DNA from: JADHUC01 sp964617665
Lineage (GTDB): Bacteria > Planctomycetota > Planctomycetia > Pirellulales > Pirellulaceae
NCBI GenBank assembly: GCA_964617665.1
Contig: CAZUAH010000602.1
Location: 1-8,159 of the forward strand
Length of the DNA: 8,159 nucleotides
Direction: 5' to 3'
A model generated the notes under the pieces. That model was not told where the DNA came from and ran no database searches. It saw nothing but the letters and a program-made list of their open reading frames with translations. This document shows, one piece after another, positions 1 through 6,604 of the stretch. The number at the start of each line of letters is the position of its first letter. Position 1 is the first letter of the stretch. The position numbers were made by a program, and so were the translations under genes.

Positions 1-443
1 TTCATGATCAACAACGCCCGGTCTTCGTCGTCCAACGTCTCGAGCATCTGCATCAAGTCCAACGCCGTCGCAGCGTCGTCCTGCCGATCACATTGCTCCT
101 GCTTGTAGGATTCGATGTCTCGGGCCGCTGACTCGTGGTGACGGCGACGTCCGTGGCCTCGACGCAGCAACAAGCACGTGCGGATCGCGATGCCGTGGAC
201 CCACGTGGCGTACTTGCTGCGACCGGCAAACTTTCCCCGCTGAAGAAACAATCGCACAAACACTTCTTGCGCAGCGTCGTTGGCGTCTTCAGCGTTGCCC
301 ATGAGCCGATAGCAGACGCGCCAGACGCGGTCCTGATATCGCTCCAGCAGAGCGACAAAGGCCGGTCCGTCGGATCCTTCCCGCGCGGCCTCGGCGGCCA
401 ATTGTTCGTCGTTGAGTTCGGTCGTGTCCAAGACAATGTCCAC
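1..443 (-). CDS. ECF-type RNA polymerase sigma factor, N-terminal part (C-terminus beyond the window)
   Basis: An alternative sigma factor that would direct RNA polymerase to a specific promoter set. The visible 147 codons cover a short acidic N-terminus (DTTELNDEQLAAEAAR, residues 6-21), sigma region 2 (about residues 28-95, including LLERYQDRVWRVCYRL, GNAEDANDAAQEVF and the region 2.4-like KYATWVHGIAIRTCLLLRR), a basic linker (RRGHGRRRHH), and the first residues of region 4 (LETLDDEDRALLIM). The rest of region 4 lies left of position 1. No ATG fits this frame: an in-frame TGA at 473-471 leaves GTG 452, GTG 443 or TTG 431. I chose GTG 443 because AAGGTGG lies 5 nt upstream. An ATG at 445 overlaps it but opens a different frame with no sigma similarity. 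It is transcribed away from the plus-strand operon. No anti-sigma gene is visible on this side. The fold assignment is firm; the ECF subgroup and target promoters are unknown. Confidence 0.9.
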   Translation of the reverse strand, partial: MDIVLDTTELNDEQLAAEAAREGSDGPAFVALLERYQDRVWRVCYRLMGNAEDANDAAQEVFVRLFLQRGKFAGRSKYATWVHGIAIRTCLLLRRGHGRRRHHESAARDIESYKQEQCDRQDDAATALDLMQMLETLDDEDRALLIM

Positions 444-601
444 ATGGGCCACCTTCGCGTTGCGGAATGGTCATCCTCTTTGCACCAAATCCGTTGCCGC
501 GGGCGGCCAGATGGTCACACGATTCTCGGAAGTTTCTGCGATTCGACCCCAAGTCTATGCCACACAACGAAATAGCGTGATTCAGAATAATCGCTTTGGT
601 T

Positions 602-631
602 AGTACAATCCGAATCGTCGTGTCAGGTCAA
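602..631 (-). promoter_or_regulatory. Candidate housekeeping-type promoter for the sigma factor gene
   Basis: Reading the minus strand, TTGACC (631-626, five of six matches to TTGACA) is followed after 18 nt by TGTACT (607-602, four of six matches to TATAAT). This would give a leader of roughly 150 nt before GTG 443. The match is modest, planctomycete promoter consensus is poorly known, and the hexamer also occurs twice on the plus strand without a good -10 partner. Confidence 0.25.
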
Positions 632-826
632 GGTCGAATTCGAAGGGCGCGCTGCCCCGCGTGACCGTATGGGCAGGAGTTGACCCAAGCGAAGTCGTTA
701 CTCGCCCAGAGAGTGATTTCCACCGACCTGCTTGACCCACCTGGGGTTTGTAGGGATCTTCTGTGTAGCCGCTCAGCTAATGGAACGTACCGTGAAGAGG
801 ATTCCAGCACGAAGATCTGTCATATC

Positions 827-833
827 AGAAGGA
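827..833 (+). promoter_or_regulatory. Shine-Dalgarno deciding the deacylase start
   Basis: AGAAGGA lies 8 nt before ATG 842. It supports 842 as the start over the upstream in-frame ATG at 680, which would add 54 residues with no family resemblance ahead of the hydrophobic ILLMAVLIGSAPA segment. Confidence 0.65.
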
Positions 834-841
834 CTGAAACC

Positions 842-1984
842 ATGAGTCACATTCTTCTAATGGCCGTACTGATCGGATCCGCCCCGGCCGAGCAGGCGGA
901 CGTGTTAGTCAAAGACGCCATGATCTACGACGGAAGCGGCCACGATGGTTTCGTGGGTGACATTGCCATCAAGGGTGACCAGATCATTGCCGTCGGCCAG
1001 TGGCAGGGGACAGCCAAACAGACGATTGATGCGAAGGGGCTGGTGGCCACGCCCGGCCTGATCGACTTGCACACACATTCCGACAGTACGGCCGGCTCCA
1101 GCAACGAAAGCTTGCTTGTCGACGAGGCGACTCGCGACAACTACAACTACACCTCGCAAGGTTGCACAACGGTTGTTACGGGTAACTGTGGTGCGGGCGT
1201 TGTCAACGTAGGGGCGTTCTTCGACAAGCTCGACCGCAACGGAGTTGGATCAAACGTCATCCATCTTATGCCGCACGGCGATGTCCGCTCGCGCGTTTTC
1301 GGATCGGTGAACCGTCCGCCGACCGACGAAGAACTGAAGGCCATGAAAGCCTTGATCGAAGAAGGCATGGAAGATGGCGTTTGGGGAATCTCGACGGGTC
1401 TATGGTATCCGCCCGGTTCGTATGCCAAGACCGACGAGATCATCGAATTGGCCAAAGTTGTTGGCAAACACGGCGGGATTCACGCCAGCCACATACGCAG
1501 CGAAGGCGCTAAGGTGATGGAAGCGATCAGAGAAGTGATCATGATCGCGAAGGAATCGGATTGCCCGGTGCAGATCTCACATCTGAAGTGTTCGACGAAC
1601 GTCGCGTGGGGCAAGATGGGAGAGGTCTGCGGACTGATCGAAGCGGCACGTGCCAAAGGCATCCCAGTGACGGCCGACCAGTATCCGTACACGGCGTCTC
1701 AAACCGGACTCGAATCGTACACTGCGCCTGGATGGGCTCGCGAAGGCGGGTATGAGAAGCTGGTCGAACGTCTGGACGACGCGGAGCAAGGCAAGAAGAT
1801 CTGCAAAGCGATTGCGGACACGTTCAAACGGTATGGCGGCCCCGACCGCTTCCAGGTCGCCATCTGCAAGCATACACCGGAGTATAACGGCAAGAACCTG
1901 GACGAAATCGCCAAGGCTGCGGACAAGGATCCGGTCGATCTGGTCGTCGAGATCATTAAGGGAGGCAAGGGACTGCGCGGATGA
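842..1984 (+). CDS. N-acyl-D-amino-acid deacylase (D-aminoacylase family amidohydrolase), N-terminal fragment of a frameshifted gene
   Basis: The family hydrolyses N-acyl-D-amino acids, releasing the D-amino acid; the exact substrate here is unknown. The 380 residues start with a short hydrophobic stretch (ILLMAVLIGSAPA, residues 4-16) that could be a weak signal peptide, then the small beta domain of amidohydrolases (ADVLVKDAMIYDGSG, GLVATPGLIDLHTHSD). Visible metal-site residues are H77 and H79 (HTHSD), C116 in VVTGNCG (the bridging Cys of D-aminoacylases), H217 in ASHIRSEG and H247 in QISHLK. YPYTA (281-285) is also family-like. The frame ends after LVVEIIKGGKGLRG with a TGA, about 148 residues short. 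The missing part, including the catalytic Asp, is encoded in the -1 frame by the next entry. This fragment alone should be inactive. It is the first gene of the plus-strand run. Confidence 0.88.
   Translation: MSHILLMAVLIGSAPAEQADVLVKDAMIYDGSGHDGFVGDIAIKGDQIIAVGQWQGTAKQTIDAKGLVATPGLIDLHTHSDSTAGSSNESLLVDEATRDNYNYTSQGCTTVVTGNCGAGVVNVGAFFDKLDRNGVGSNVIHLMPHGDVRSRVFGSVNRPPTDEELKAMKALIEEGMEDGVWGISTGLWYPPGSYAKTDEIIELAKVVGKHGGIHASHIRSEGAKVMEAIREVIMIAKESDCPVQISHLKCSTNVAWGKMGEVCGLIEAARAKGIPVTADQYPYTASQTGLESYTAPGWAREGGYEKLVERLDDAEQGKKICKAIADTFKRYGGPDRFQVAICKHTPEYNGKNLDEIAKAADKDPVDLVVEIIKGGKGLRG
1960..1984 (+). other. Frameshift junction and ATGA stop/start overlap inside the deacylase gene
   Basis: The upstream frame stops at TGA 1982-1984 and the downstream frame has an ATG at 1981-1983, giving an ATGA overlap. 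Homology-like sequence passes from the first frame to the second here, needing a -1 move (one base missing or two extra). Two GGG runs (1960-1962 and 1969-1971) are natural places for a lost base. If the shift lies near them, the join would read GGKGTARMIAFSM, close to the usual family pattern before the SDG motif. I see no canonical X XXY YYZ slippery heptamer in the correct register. Confidence 0.75.
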
Positions 1985-2427
1985 TTGCATTTTCGATGCA
2001 GGAAGACGACCTGCTCCTGGCAATGAATAAACCGTTTGTAGCAACAGCTAGCGACGGAGCCGCAGCGGTGCCCTCGGCCGGGCGACCGCACCCCAGATAT
2101 TTTGGAACGTTTCCACGAAAAATCGGCTACTTCGCCATCCAACGAAAAGCCATCGCCTTGGCATTAGCCGTTCGCTCGGCAAGCGGACTGCCGGCTGACA
2201 TCTTGGGGCTGAGCGACCGTGGTTACATCAGAGAGGGACACAAAGCGGACCTGCTGATCTTCGACCCAAACACGTTCCGCGACAAAGCAACATTCAAGGA
2301 TTCGAACCAGTATTCGACCGGCGCAATATGGGTCTTCGTCAACGGTGTAGCGGTCATTGCAGATGGCAAGAAGACCGACAAGTTGCCCGGCAAAGCGTTG
2401 CGACTTGGGCAAAGTGTGAAAGAATAG
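1981..2427 (+). CDS. N-acyl-D-amino-acid deacylase, C-terminal fragment of the frameshifted gene
   Basis: This 148-codon frame completes the deacylase. MIAFSMQEDDLLLAMNKPFVATASDG carries the conserved SDG motif; D25 corresponds to the catalytic Asp of D-aminoacylase (Asp366 in the Alcaligenes enzyme). HPRYFGTFPRKIG, VRSASGLPADILGLSDRGYIREGHKADLLIFDP and WVFVNGVAVIADG are the usual C-terminal blocks that return to the beta domain. Fused to the upstream frame, the protein would be about 527 residues, in the normal family range. The C-terminal frame has no further stops or gaps, so the break is either recent, a sequence error, or bridged in translation. The ATG at 1981 overlaps the upstream stop as ATGA, so reinitiation is physically possible, but a free C-terminal domain would have to pair with the first fragment to work. 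Confidence 0.85.
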   Translation: MIAFSMQEDDLLLAMNKPFVATASDGAAAVPSAGRPHPRYFGTFPRKIGYFAIQRKAIALALAVRSASGLPADILGLSDRGYIREGHKADLLIFDPNTFRDKATFKDSNQYSTGAIWVFVNGVAVIADGKKTDKLPGKALRLGQSVKE

Positions 2428-2454
2428 GCCGCAAACAGTAAAGGGGACCGAATC

Positions 2455-5043
2455 ATGACAAGAGCCACGAAGTCAAGTTTGCCTTTGCTGATAGCCTTTG
2501 TTGTCGCCGGAGCAGTCGCTGCGCAAGCTGGGGAGGATTGGCCACAGCTCAAATTCGACGCTCGCCATTCTGGCAACGTGCGGAATCGAAGTGTTGTCAC
2601 GCCACTGGGGCTTGTGGGGACGGTTCCCTTGACAGACGCCGTGTTTACCGCGCCGGTCGTGGCGGATGGGTCGGTGTACGTGGTGGATGGTTCGGGTACG
2701 GCCTTCTGCATCGACACCGCAACACTGCAAGTCTTATGGAGGCACGAGACGCGCGGTGGAAAGGCTAACTGCAATAACGTGAGTTCGCCAGCTGTCGTGG
2801 GTAGATTCCTTCACTTCGGCACGATGGCGGGCTCGTATTACGTGCTGGACCGTTCGGATGGAACGGTGGTCAAGGAGATCCGTTGCGGCGAGCCGATCTT
2901 CAGCACGCCCGTAGTCGGCGACGAAAGGGTCTACTTCGCCACACTTGGCTCGCGCGTCTACGCCCTCGAATCCGATGGGGCCGTGTGTTGGGTCTGGGAT
3001 TTCCTGAGGGACGAAATGGACTTCGCAGGTGATCGCTGGAGCGGCGATGCGTGGCTCAAACACAAAGGAGGCAAGGTAGCGCAAAGCGATCTGTTTATGT
3101 GTGCATGGGACATGGCCGCATACGGCAAGACGCTGGTCGTCCCCACGGGAGTTCCGGTCGTTTGGCTGGAGGACACAGGGCAAAAGGCGGAAATTCGCGC
3201 CGTGCACGTCCCGCGTACCGTGAACTTCGCCTTGAGCATTGGCGAGGACGGAACAGCATACCGGCAATGGCACGTGCTGGACAATCGCGGCGCGGTGGAG
3301 ATGCTTCGGCTGCGTGACGGTGAGGTGGAAACGCGGGGCCAAGTTCGCGGGACCGAAACCAGCGCAACGGGAACAGGGCTGGTCAGCTTCAGTTCGGTGA
3401 GTCTGAGAGGGGACGACGTATTCCGCACCCGGCCACAAGTGGGTTTTGGTCTCTGTCGCCATTCGCCCAATCGTCAGCAGCCACACGTTCTGTCCGACGC
3501 TGCCTCGATAGCACCGCCCGTGTTACTTCGCGACACGGTTGTGTACGGCGATCTGAATGGACGCCTTCATGTCGTGCCTCTGTCCAATGGAAAAGAGAAA
3601 TGGTCGTTCAAGACGGCCTTTGGTAGGGCAATCTCCGCACCCGTTGCCGTCTGCGACGGGGGGATCTACTTTGGCTGCGAGGATGGACACTTGTATGTCC
3701 TTGGCCCTGAAGGCGACGCTAAGCTGCCAACGAAGGATTTGGAACTGTGGAAGATCCGTAGCCCATTGGCCAGCAAACAGGCAGACCCAAAGCATGACCG
3801 ATTCACCAGCTACGCTAACTTCGCAAATACGAACGTTGACTTTCAGGGCTTAGAGCCCCCTTTCAAGTTCAAATGGGTACGCCGTTTTGCAGGCACAACC
3901 AAGCACTTCTCCACCTTCGGCGGCGGGCGGATGTACACGCATACCGCCGAAGGGCAGATCTTTGCGGTCGAACAGGAAACGGGCCGTCTTTTGTGGAGGC
4001 AATACTATCCCGGTGTGCACGTCTCGTATACTTCGCCGCTTTACTACAAAGGGCGGCTGATGGTCCCGCAGGCCGGCCTGGAAAAATGTCGCCTGCGATG
4101 TCTCGACGCGGCCACGGGAAAACTCATTTGGGAGGCTCCGTTTGCCGGATCGCCGAGTTGGAACCGGCAGCAACCGCCAGTCGTGCACGAGAACCTTGCC
4201 ATCTATATGTTCGGCACAGGAAGGTACGGCGACGACGCGACGGAGAAAGTGAATTGGTTATTCGGGCACCATTCGATCCGTGGCTTTCCAGAAAGCCACA
4301 AGCCGTTGGTACGGGCGTTTGACCTGGAGACCGGCAAGGTGGTGTGGGAGCGGGATTTCGCTAAATACGGCTCGGGGGGCGACGACGCCGGTTTGTGTCT
4401 GGTGGACGGGACACTGTATTACACGTGTTTCTTCGGTGGTACGCCGGAAAGGCGAGGCCTGCCCGCGCCTAACGGTGTGACAGCGGCCATGGATCCGGCG
4501 ACCGGTCGCGTGAACTGGTGTAGTACGGACTACTCGACGCAAGGTGGGTGTACGATTTCCGGCAAAGACGAGCGTCTGTATCTGGGAGGCTACCGACCCG
4601 GCGCGGGAGCTCGCGGCCGGCGCGTATGGTGTCTTGATGCCAAAGACGGCTCGTTGATCTGGGAGTCCGATCCGCTTTATCTGGCCGTCAAAGTGGTCAC
4701 CGTGGGACCAAGATTCGTCTTTGTCCACGGTCAGCGCAAAGAGGGATATCTTCTAGATAAGGAAACGGGCAAGACGGTGAACATTGTGGCGCGGGGCTAC
4801 AAGTGTACAGGTTTCTCGCTCTCCGAGCCATATCTGCTGGGTTCCAGTCTGGACGTGATCGACGTTTCGGACATGAATGACGAGCGACTGATATCATCGG
4901 GGCCCCGCGTGGATCCCAGTGAATGCGTTGGAGCGATCATTTCGAACGGCCGCATGTATTACACTGGCCAGGGTAGCGGACTCCAAGTATCGCAAGTATA
5001 TGGAGCAGAGGCCGAGACCCACGTCGCGCCGTGGGAGCCTTGA
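2455..5043 (+). CDS. Secreted PQQ-binding-like beta-propeller repeat protein (two tandem propellers)
   Basis: An exported 862-residue protein built of PQQ-like beta-propeller repeats. It starts with a typical signal peptide (basic MTRATK, hydrophobic LPLLIAFVVAGAVAA, likely cleavage near AQA at 23-25), then EDWPQLKFDARHSGN, the usual opening of planctomycete propeller proteins. Repeats of the LDxxTGKxxW kind are seen at about 84-99, 129-142, 169-182, 372-384, 503-515, 549-560, 621-633, 678-688, 726-737 and 767-774. The spacing suggests one propeller at about 30-430 and a second at about 465-850, joined by ADPKHDRFTSYANFANTN (443-460). No CxxCH haem site is present, and I see no basis for calling it a quinoprotein dehydrogenase, so a binding or scaffold role is more likely. 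AGGGGA lies 7 nt before the ATG; the gene starts 27 nt after the deacylase stop. Cysteines are frequent for such a protein. The family call is strong; the ligand is unknown. Confidence 0.9.
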   Translation: MTRATKSSLPLLIAFVVAGAVAAQAGEDWPQLKFDARHSGNVRNRSVVTPLGLVGTVPLTDAVFTAPVVADGSVYVVDGSGTAFCIDTATLQVLWRHETRGGKANCNNVSSPAVVGRFLHFGTMAGSYYVLDRSDGTVVKEIRCGEPIFSTPVVGDERVYFATLGSRVYALESDGAVCWVWDFLRDEMDFAGDRWSGDAWLKHKGGKVAQSDLFMCAWDMAAYGKTLVVPTGVPVVWLEDTGQKAEIRAVHVPRTVNFALSIGEDGTAYRQWHVLDNRGAVEMLRLRDGEVETRGQVRGTETSATGTGLVSFSSVSLRGDDVFRTRPQVGFGLCRHSPNRQQPHVLSDAASIAPPVLLRDTVVYGDLNGRLHVVPLSNGKEKWSFKTAFGRAISAPVAVCDGGIYFGCEDGHLYVLGPEGDAKLPTKDLELWKIRSPLASKQADPKHDRFTSYANFANTNVDFQGLEPPFKFKWVRRFAGTTKHFSTFGGGRMYTHTAEGQIFAVEQETGRLLWRQYYPGVHVSYTSPLYYKGRLMVPQAGLEKCRLRCLDAATGKLIWEAPFAGSPSWNRQQPPVVHENLAIYMFGTGRYGDDATEKVNWLFGHHSIRGFPESHKPLVRAFDLETGKVVWERDFAKYGSGGDDAGLCLVDGTLYYTCFFGGTPERRGLPAPNGVTAAMDPATGRVNWCSTDYSTQGGCTISGKDERLYLGGYRPGAGARGRRVWCLDAKDGSLIWESDPLYLAVKVVTVGPRFVFVHGQRKEGYLLDKETGKTVNIVARGYKCTGFSLSEPYLLGSSLDVIDVSDMNDERLISSGPRVDPSECVGAIISNGRMYYTGQGSGLQVSQVYGAEAETHVAPWEP

Positions 5044-5094
5044 GCGAACGAGGGAAATAGGCGACCATCCGCGTTCTGATGGAGCTAGGCAATC

Positions 5095-6588
5095 ATGAAA
5101 CAGAAATCCGGAATCGCGGTTCTTGGCTTGCTGCTCTCAGTTTTCTGTCTGGAATCAGTGCATGGTGCCGACCTGAAGGGCGAATTGAAGGGCGTCCTCA
5201 TCTGGTTCTACACACTCGAAACCAAGGAGGGCAATGAGAAAGGAGTCGTCACCCACTTCAAACAGACTGCAGGCGTCAGTCTTCCTCACCATGTCGTCCA
5301 CGAAATCCGACCGCTGTCGCCGCAAAGCGAGGTCTCTCGTGATGAAGACGAGAATTGGTTCTTAGACTTGGCGCCGGATCGGATCACGGTCACGAAAGAT
5401 CGCCCCTTGTTCCTGGGACAAGTGCTTAGCATCACCAAGAGCGGAAATGTCCCAAAGCAGCTTACTCCCGCAAACAACGTTCTGCTGACGGAGATGAAAT
5501 GCGACGACGATCTGGTGAAGTACTTGGCGGATCGCAAGGATTTATTGATCAATGATCCCGCCGTCACGAGAGTCAGAGACAGGTTGATCGCGGGCAGTCC
5601 GCGAATCCTGGATTACATCATCGCTGTCGATCAATTCGTTCACGACCAACTCGATTACGGCGTCTGTGCAAGGCCTAACACGGCAGTGGACCTACTGACC
5701 TTTACCAAGGGCCGATGTGGCGAATACGCCAAATTGAAGCAATCGCTTCTGCGTTCGGCGGGGATCCCGACAAGGGATGTATACGCGACGCGAACCGATT
5801 CCTACGGACCCGGGATCGACGGTGGTGATGATTCGCACGTTTGGCTGCAGGCTTGCGTGCCGCGAGCCGGGTGGATCGCCGTGCCGTCAACACGAAGGCT
5901 GAAGAATACGTTTTTGGAGTTTCAAGGTGGCTATCATCCTGAAGGATACTACCTACGGGCGCTGGATCTTTACAAGCACGAAGACGAGATTCAGAAGAAG
6001 GTGTACAGTTACAGTGCGTTGCAGCGGTCCGGTGGAATACGTGGAAACGGGATGTTGCTGAGGATTAGTCAACGGAACTTTGAGCGAGTGCAGGCCGTTG
6101 TCAGCAGGATTCTGGATTATGATAACGTTCCCGATTCAGCTATTATCGACGAGATCGAGAGACTTCCGTTGCAGGCGAGACCACTGCTCTACTGGTTCTT
6201 AACCTCCGTACCAAACGAAGCGACACATCAAGAGGCCGCGCGCGAGTTCTTGCGTTATGTGAAGCTCAATCGAGATTTGAAACTCGAGAGCTTTCTCGCT
6301 GTCAGCCCGGTGCTAGTATCGCAGAGAATCGAGCAAGCAAAGACCGGCAGTGCGGACAATCCCGGTGAATCAAAGTCGGTTCACCGTGCACGTGATTCGA
6401 AAGCAACACGCAGTGGCGGATTTCGTGAATGGACGGACGTAACGGGCAATTATCGGATCGTCGCGCGACTCGTCTCTACTTTCAATAACACGGTGCATTT
6501 GGAGAAAAAGGACGGCGAGAGGATTAGTGTACCGATGGAGAAACTGAGCCAGAAAGGCCAAGCGTACATCCGAATGCGAAGAAACTGA
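5095..6588 (+). CDS. Secreted transglutaminase-like protein with C-terminal SHD1 domain
   Basis: A 497-residue exported protein. The signal peptide is MKQKSG followed by IAVLGLLLSVFCLESVHGA, with cleavage near residue 24-25. Residues about 30-150 are an unassigned N-terminal region, possibly beta-rich. The transglutaminase/papain-like core spans about 170-270: C208 sits in FTKGRCGEYAKLKQSLLRSAGIPTR and H248 in DDSHVWLQA, the expected nucleophile and base. The third residue, usually Asp in a WxxVDPT motif, is Pro264 here (WIAVPST, 260-266), so hydrolase or crosslinking activity is uncertain. A helical middle region (about 325-415) and a low-complexity charged linker (416-442) lead to an SHD1 domain (about 444-494: REWTDVTGNYRIVARLVS, HLEKKDGERISVPMEKLS), a small beta domain common in exported planctomycete proteins. 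GGAG lies 10 nt before the ATG, and the gene begins 51 nt after the propeller gene. The substrate is unknown; a non-catalytic binding role is possible. Confidence 0.85.
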   Translation: MKQKSGIAVLGLLLSVFCLESVHGADLKGELKGVLIWFYTLETKEGNEKGVVTHFKQTAGVSLPHHVVHEIRPLSPQSEVSRDEDENWFLDLAPDRITVTKDRPLFLGQVLSITKSGNVPKQLTPANNVLLTEMKCDDDLVKYLADRKDLLINDPAVTRVRDRLIAGSPRILDYIIAVDQFVHDQLDYGVCARPNTAVDLLTFTKGRCGEYAKLKQSLLRSAGIPTRDVYATRTDSYGPGIDGGDDSHVWLQACVPRAGWIAVPSTRRLKNTFLEFQGGYHPEGYYLRALDLYKHEDEIQKKVYSYSALQRSGGIRGNGMLLRISQRNFERVQAVVSRILDYDNVPDSAIIDEIERLPLQARPLLYWFLTSVPNEATHQEAAREFLRYVKLNRDLKLESFLAVSPVLVSQRIEQAKTGSADNPGESKSVHRARDSKATRSGGFREWTDVTGNYRIVARLVSTFNNTVHLEKKDGERISVPMEKLSQKGQAYIRMRRN

Positions 6589-6591
6589 CAT

Positions 6592-6596
6592 GGGGA
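6592..6596 (+). promoter_or_regulatory. Shine-Dalgarno choosing between two in-frame ATGs of the last gene
   Basis: GGGGA lies 8 nt before ATG 6605. An in-frame ATG at 6590, just after the previous stop, would add MGILH but has only a weak purine stretch upstream. 6605 also gives a cleaner signal-peptide N-terminus. Confidence 0.55.
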
Positions 6597-6604
6597 TATT
6601 GCAC

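Larger units (their letters stand above)
444..841. other. Divergent intergenic region between the sigma factor gene and the operon
   Basis: About 400 bp without a convincing gene. The reading frame of the downstream deacylase stays open back to an ATG at 680, but the extra 54 residues are polar and unlike the family, and ATG 842 has a better ribosome binding site, so this stretch is taken as leader. It contains three TTGACC hexamers (626-631 on the minus strand, 680-685 and 732-737 on the plus strand) and an imperfect inverted repeat at 574-595 with a 2-nt bulge. No tRNA, riboswitch or terminator could be recognised. Promoters for both directions should lie here. Confidence 0.7.

Noticed and set aside
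53..445. Minus-strand ATG frame of 130 codons
   Set aside because: Wrong frame over the sigma gene; the frame from GTG 443 encodes recognisable sigma region 2.
135..575. Plus-strand open frame of 146 codons opposite the sigma factor gene
   Set aside because: It is the antisense shadow of the sigma factor; its translation is low in family-like pattern while the minus strand gives clear sigma regions.
574..595. Imperfect inverted repeat (AGCG-GATT ... AATCGCT) as terminator or operator
   Set aside because: Short, with a 2-nt bulge, no following T-run, and located upstream of both genes; too weak to call.
680..841. N-terminal extension of the deacylase from ATG 680
   Set aside because: No family resemblance, and the Shine-Dalgarno and hydrophobic N-terminus both favour ATG 842.
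1955..1984. Programmed -1 frameshift site
   Set aside because: No canonical X XXY YYZ heptamer in register and no clear downstream stem-loop seen; a lost G is simpler, so recoding is kept only as a minor option.
2734..3486. Minus-strand frame of 250 codons
   Set aside because: Antisense to the propeller gene, rich in Arg/His/Pro without domain-like pattern.
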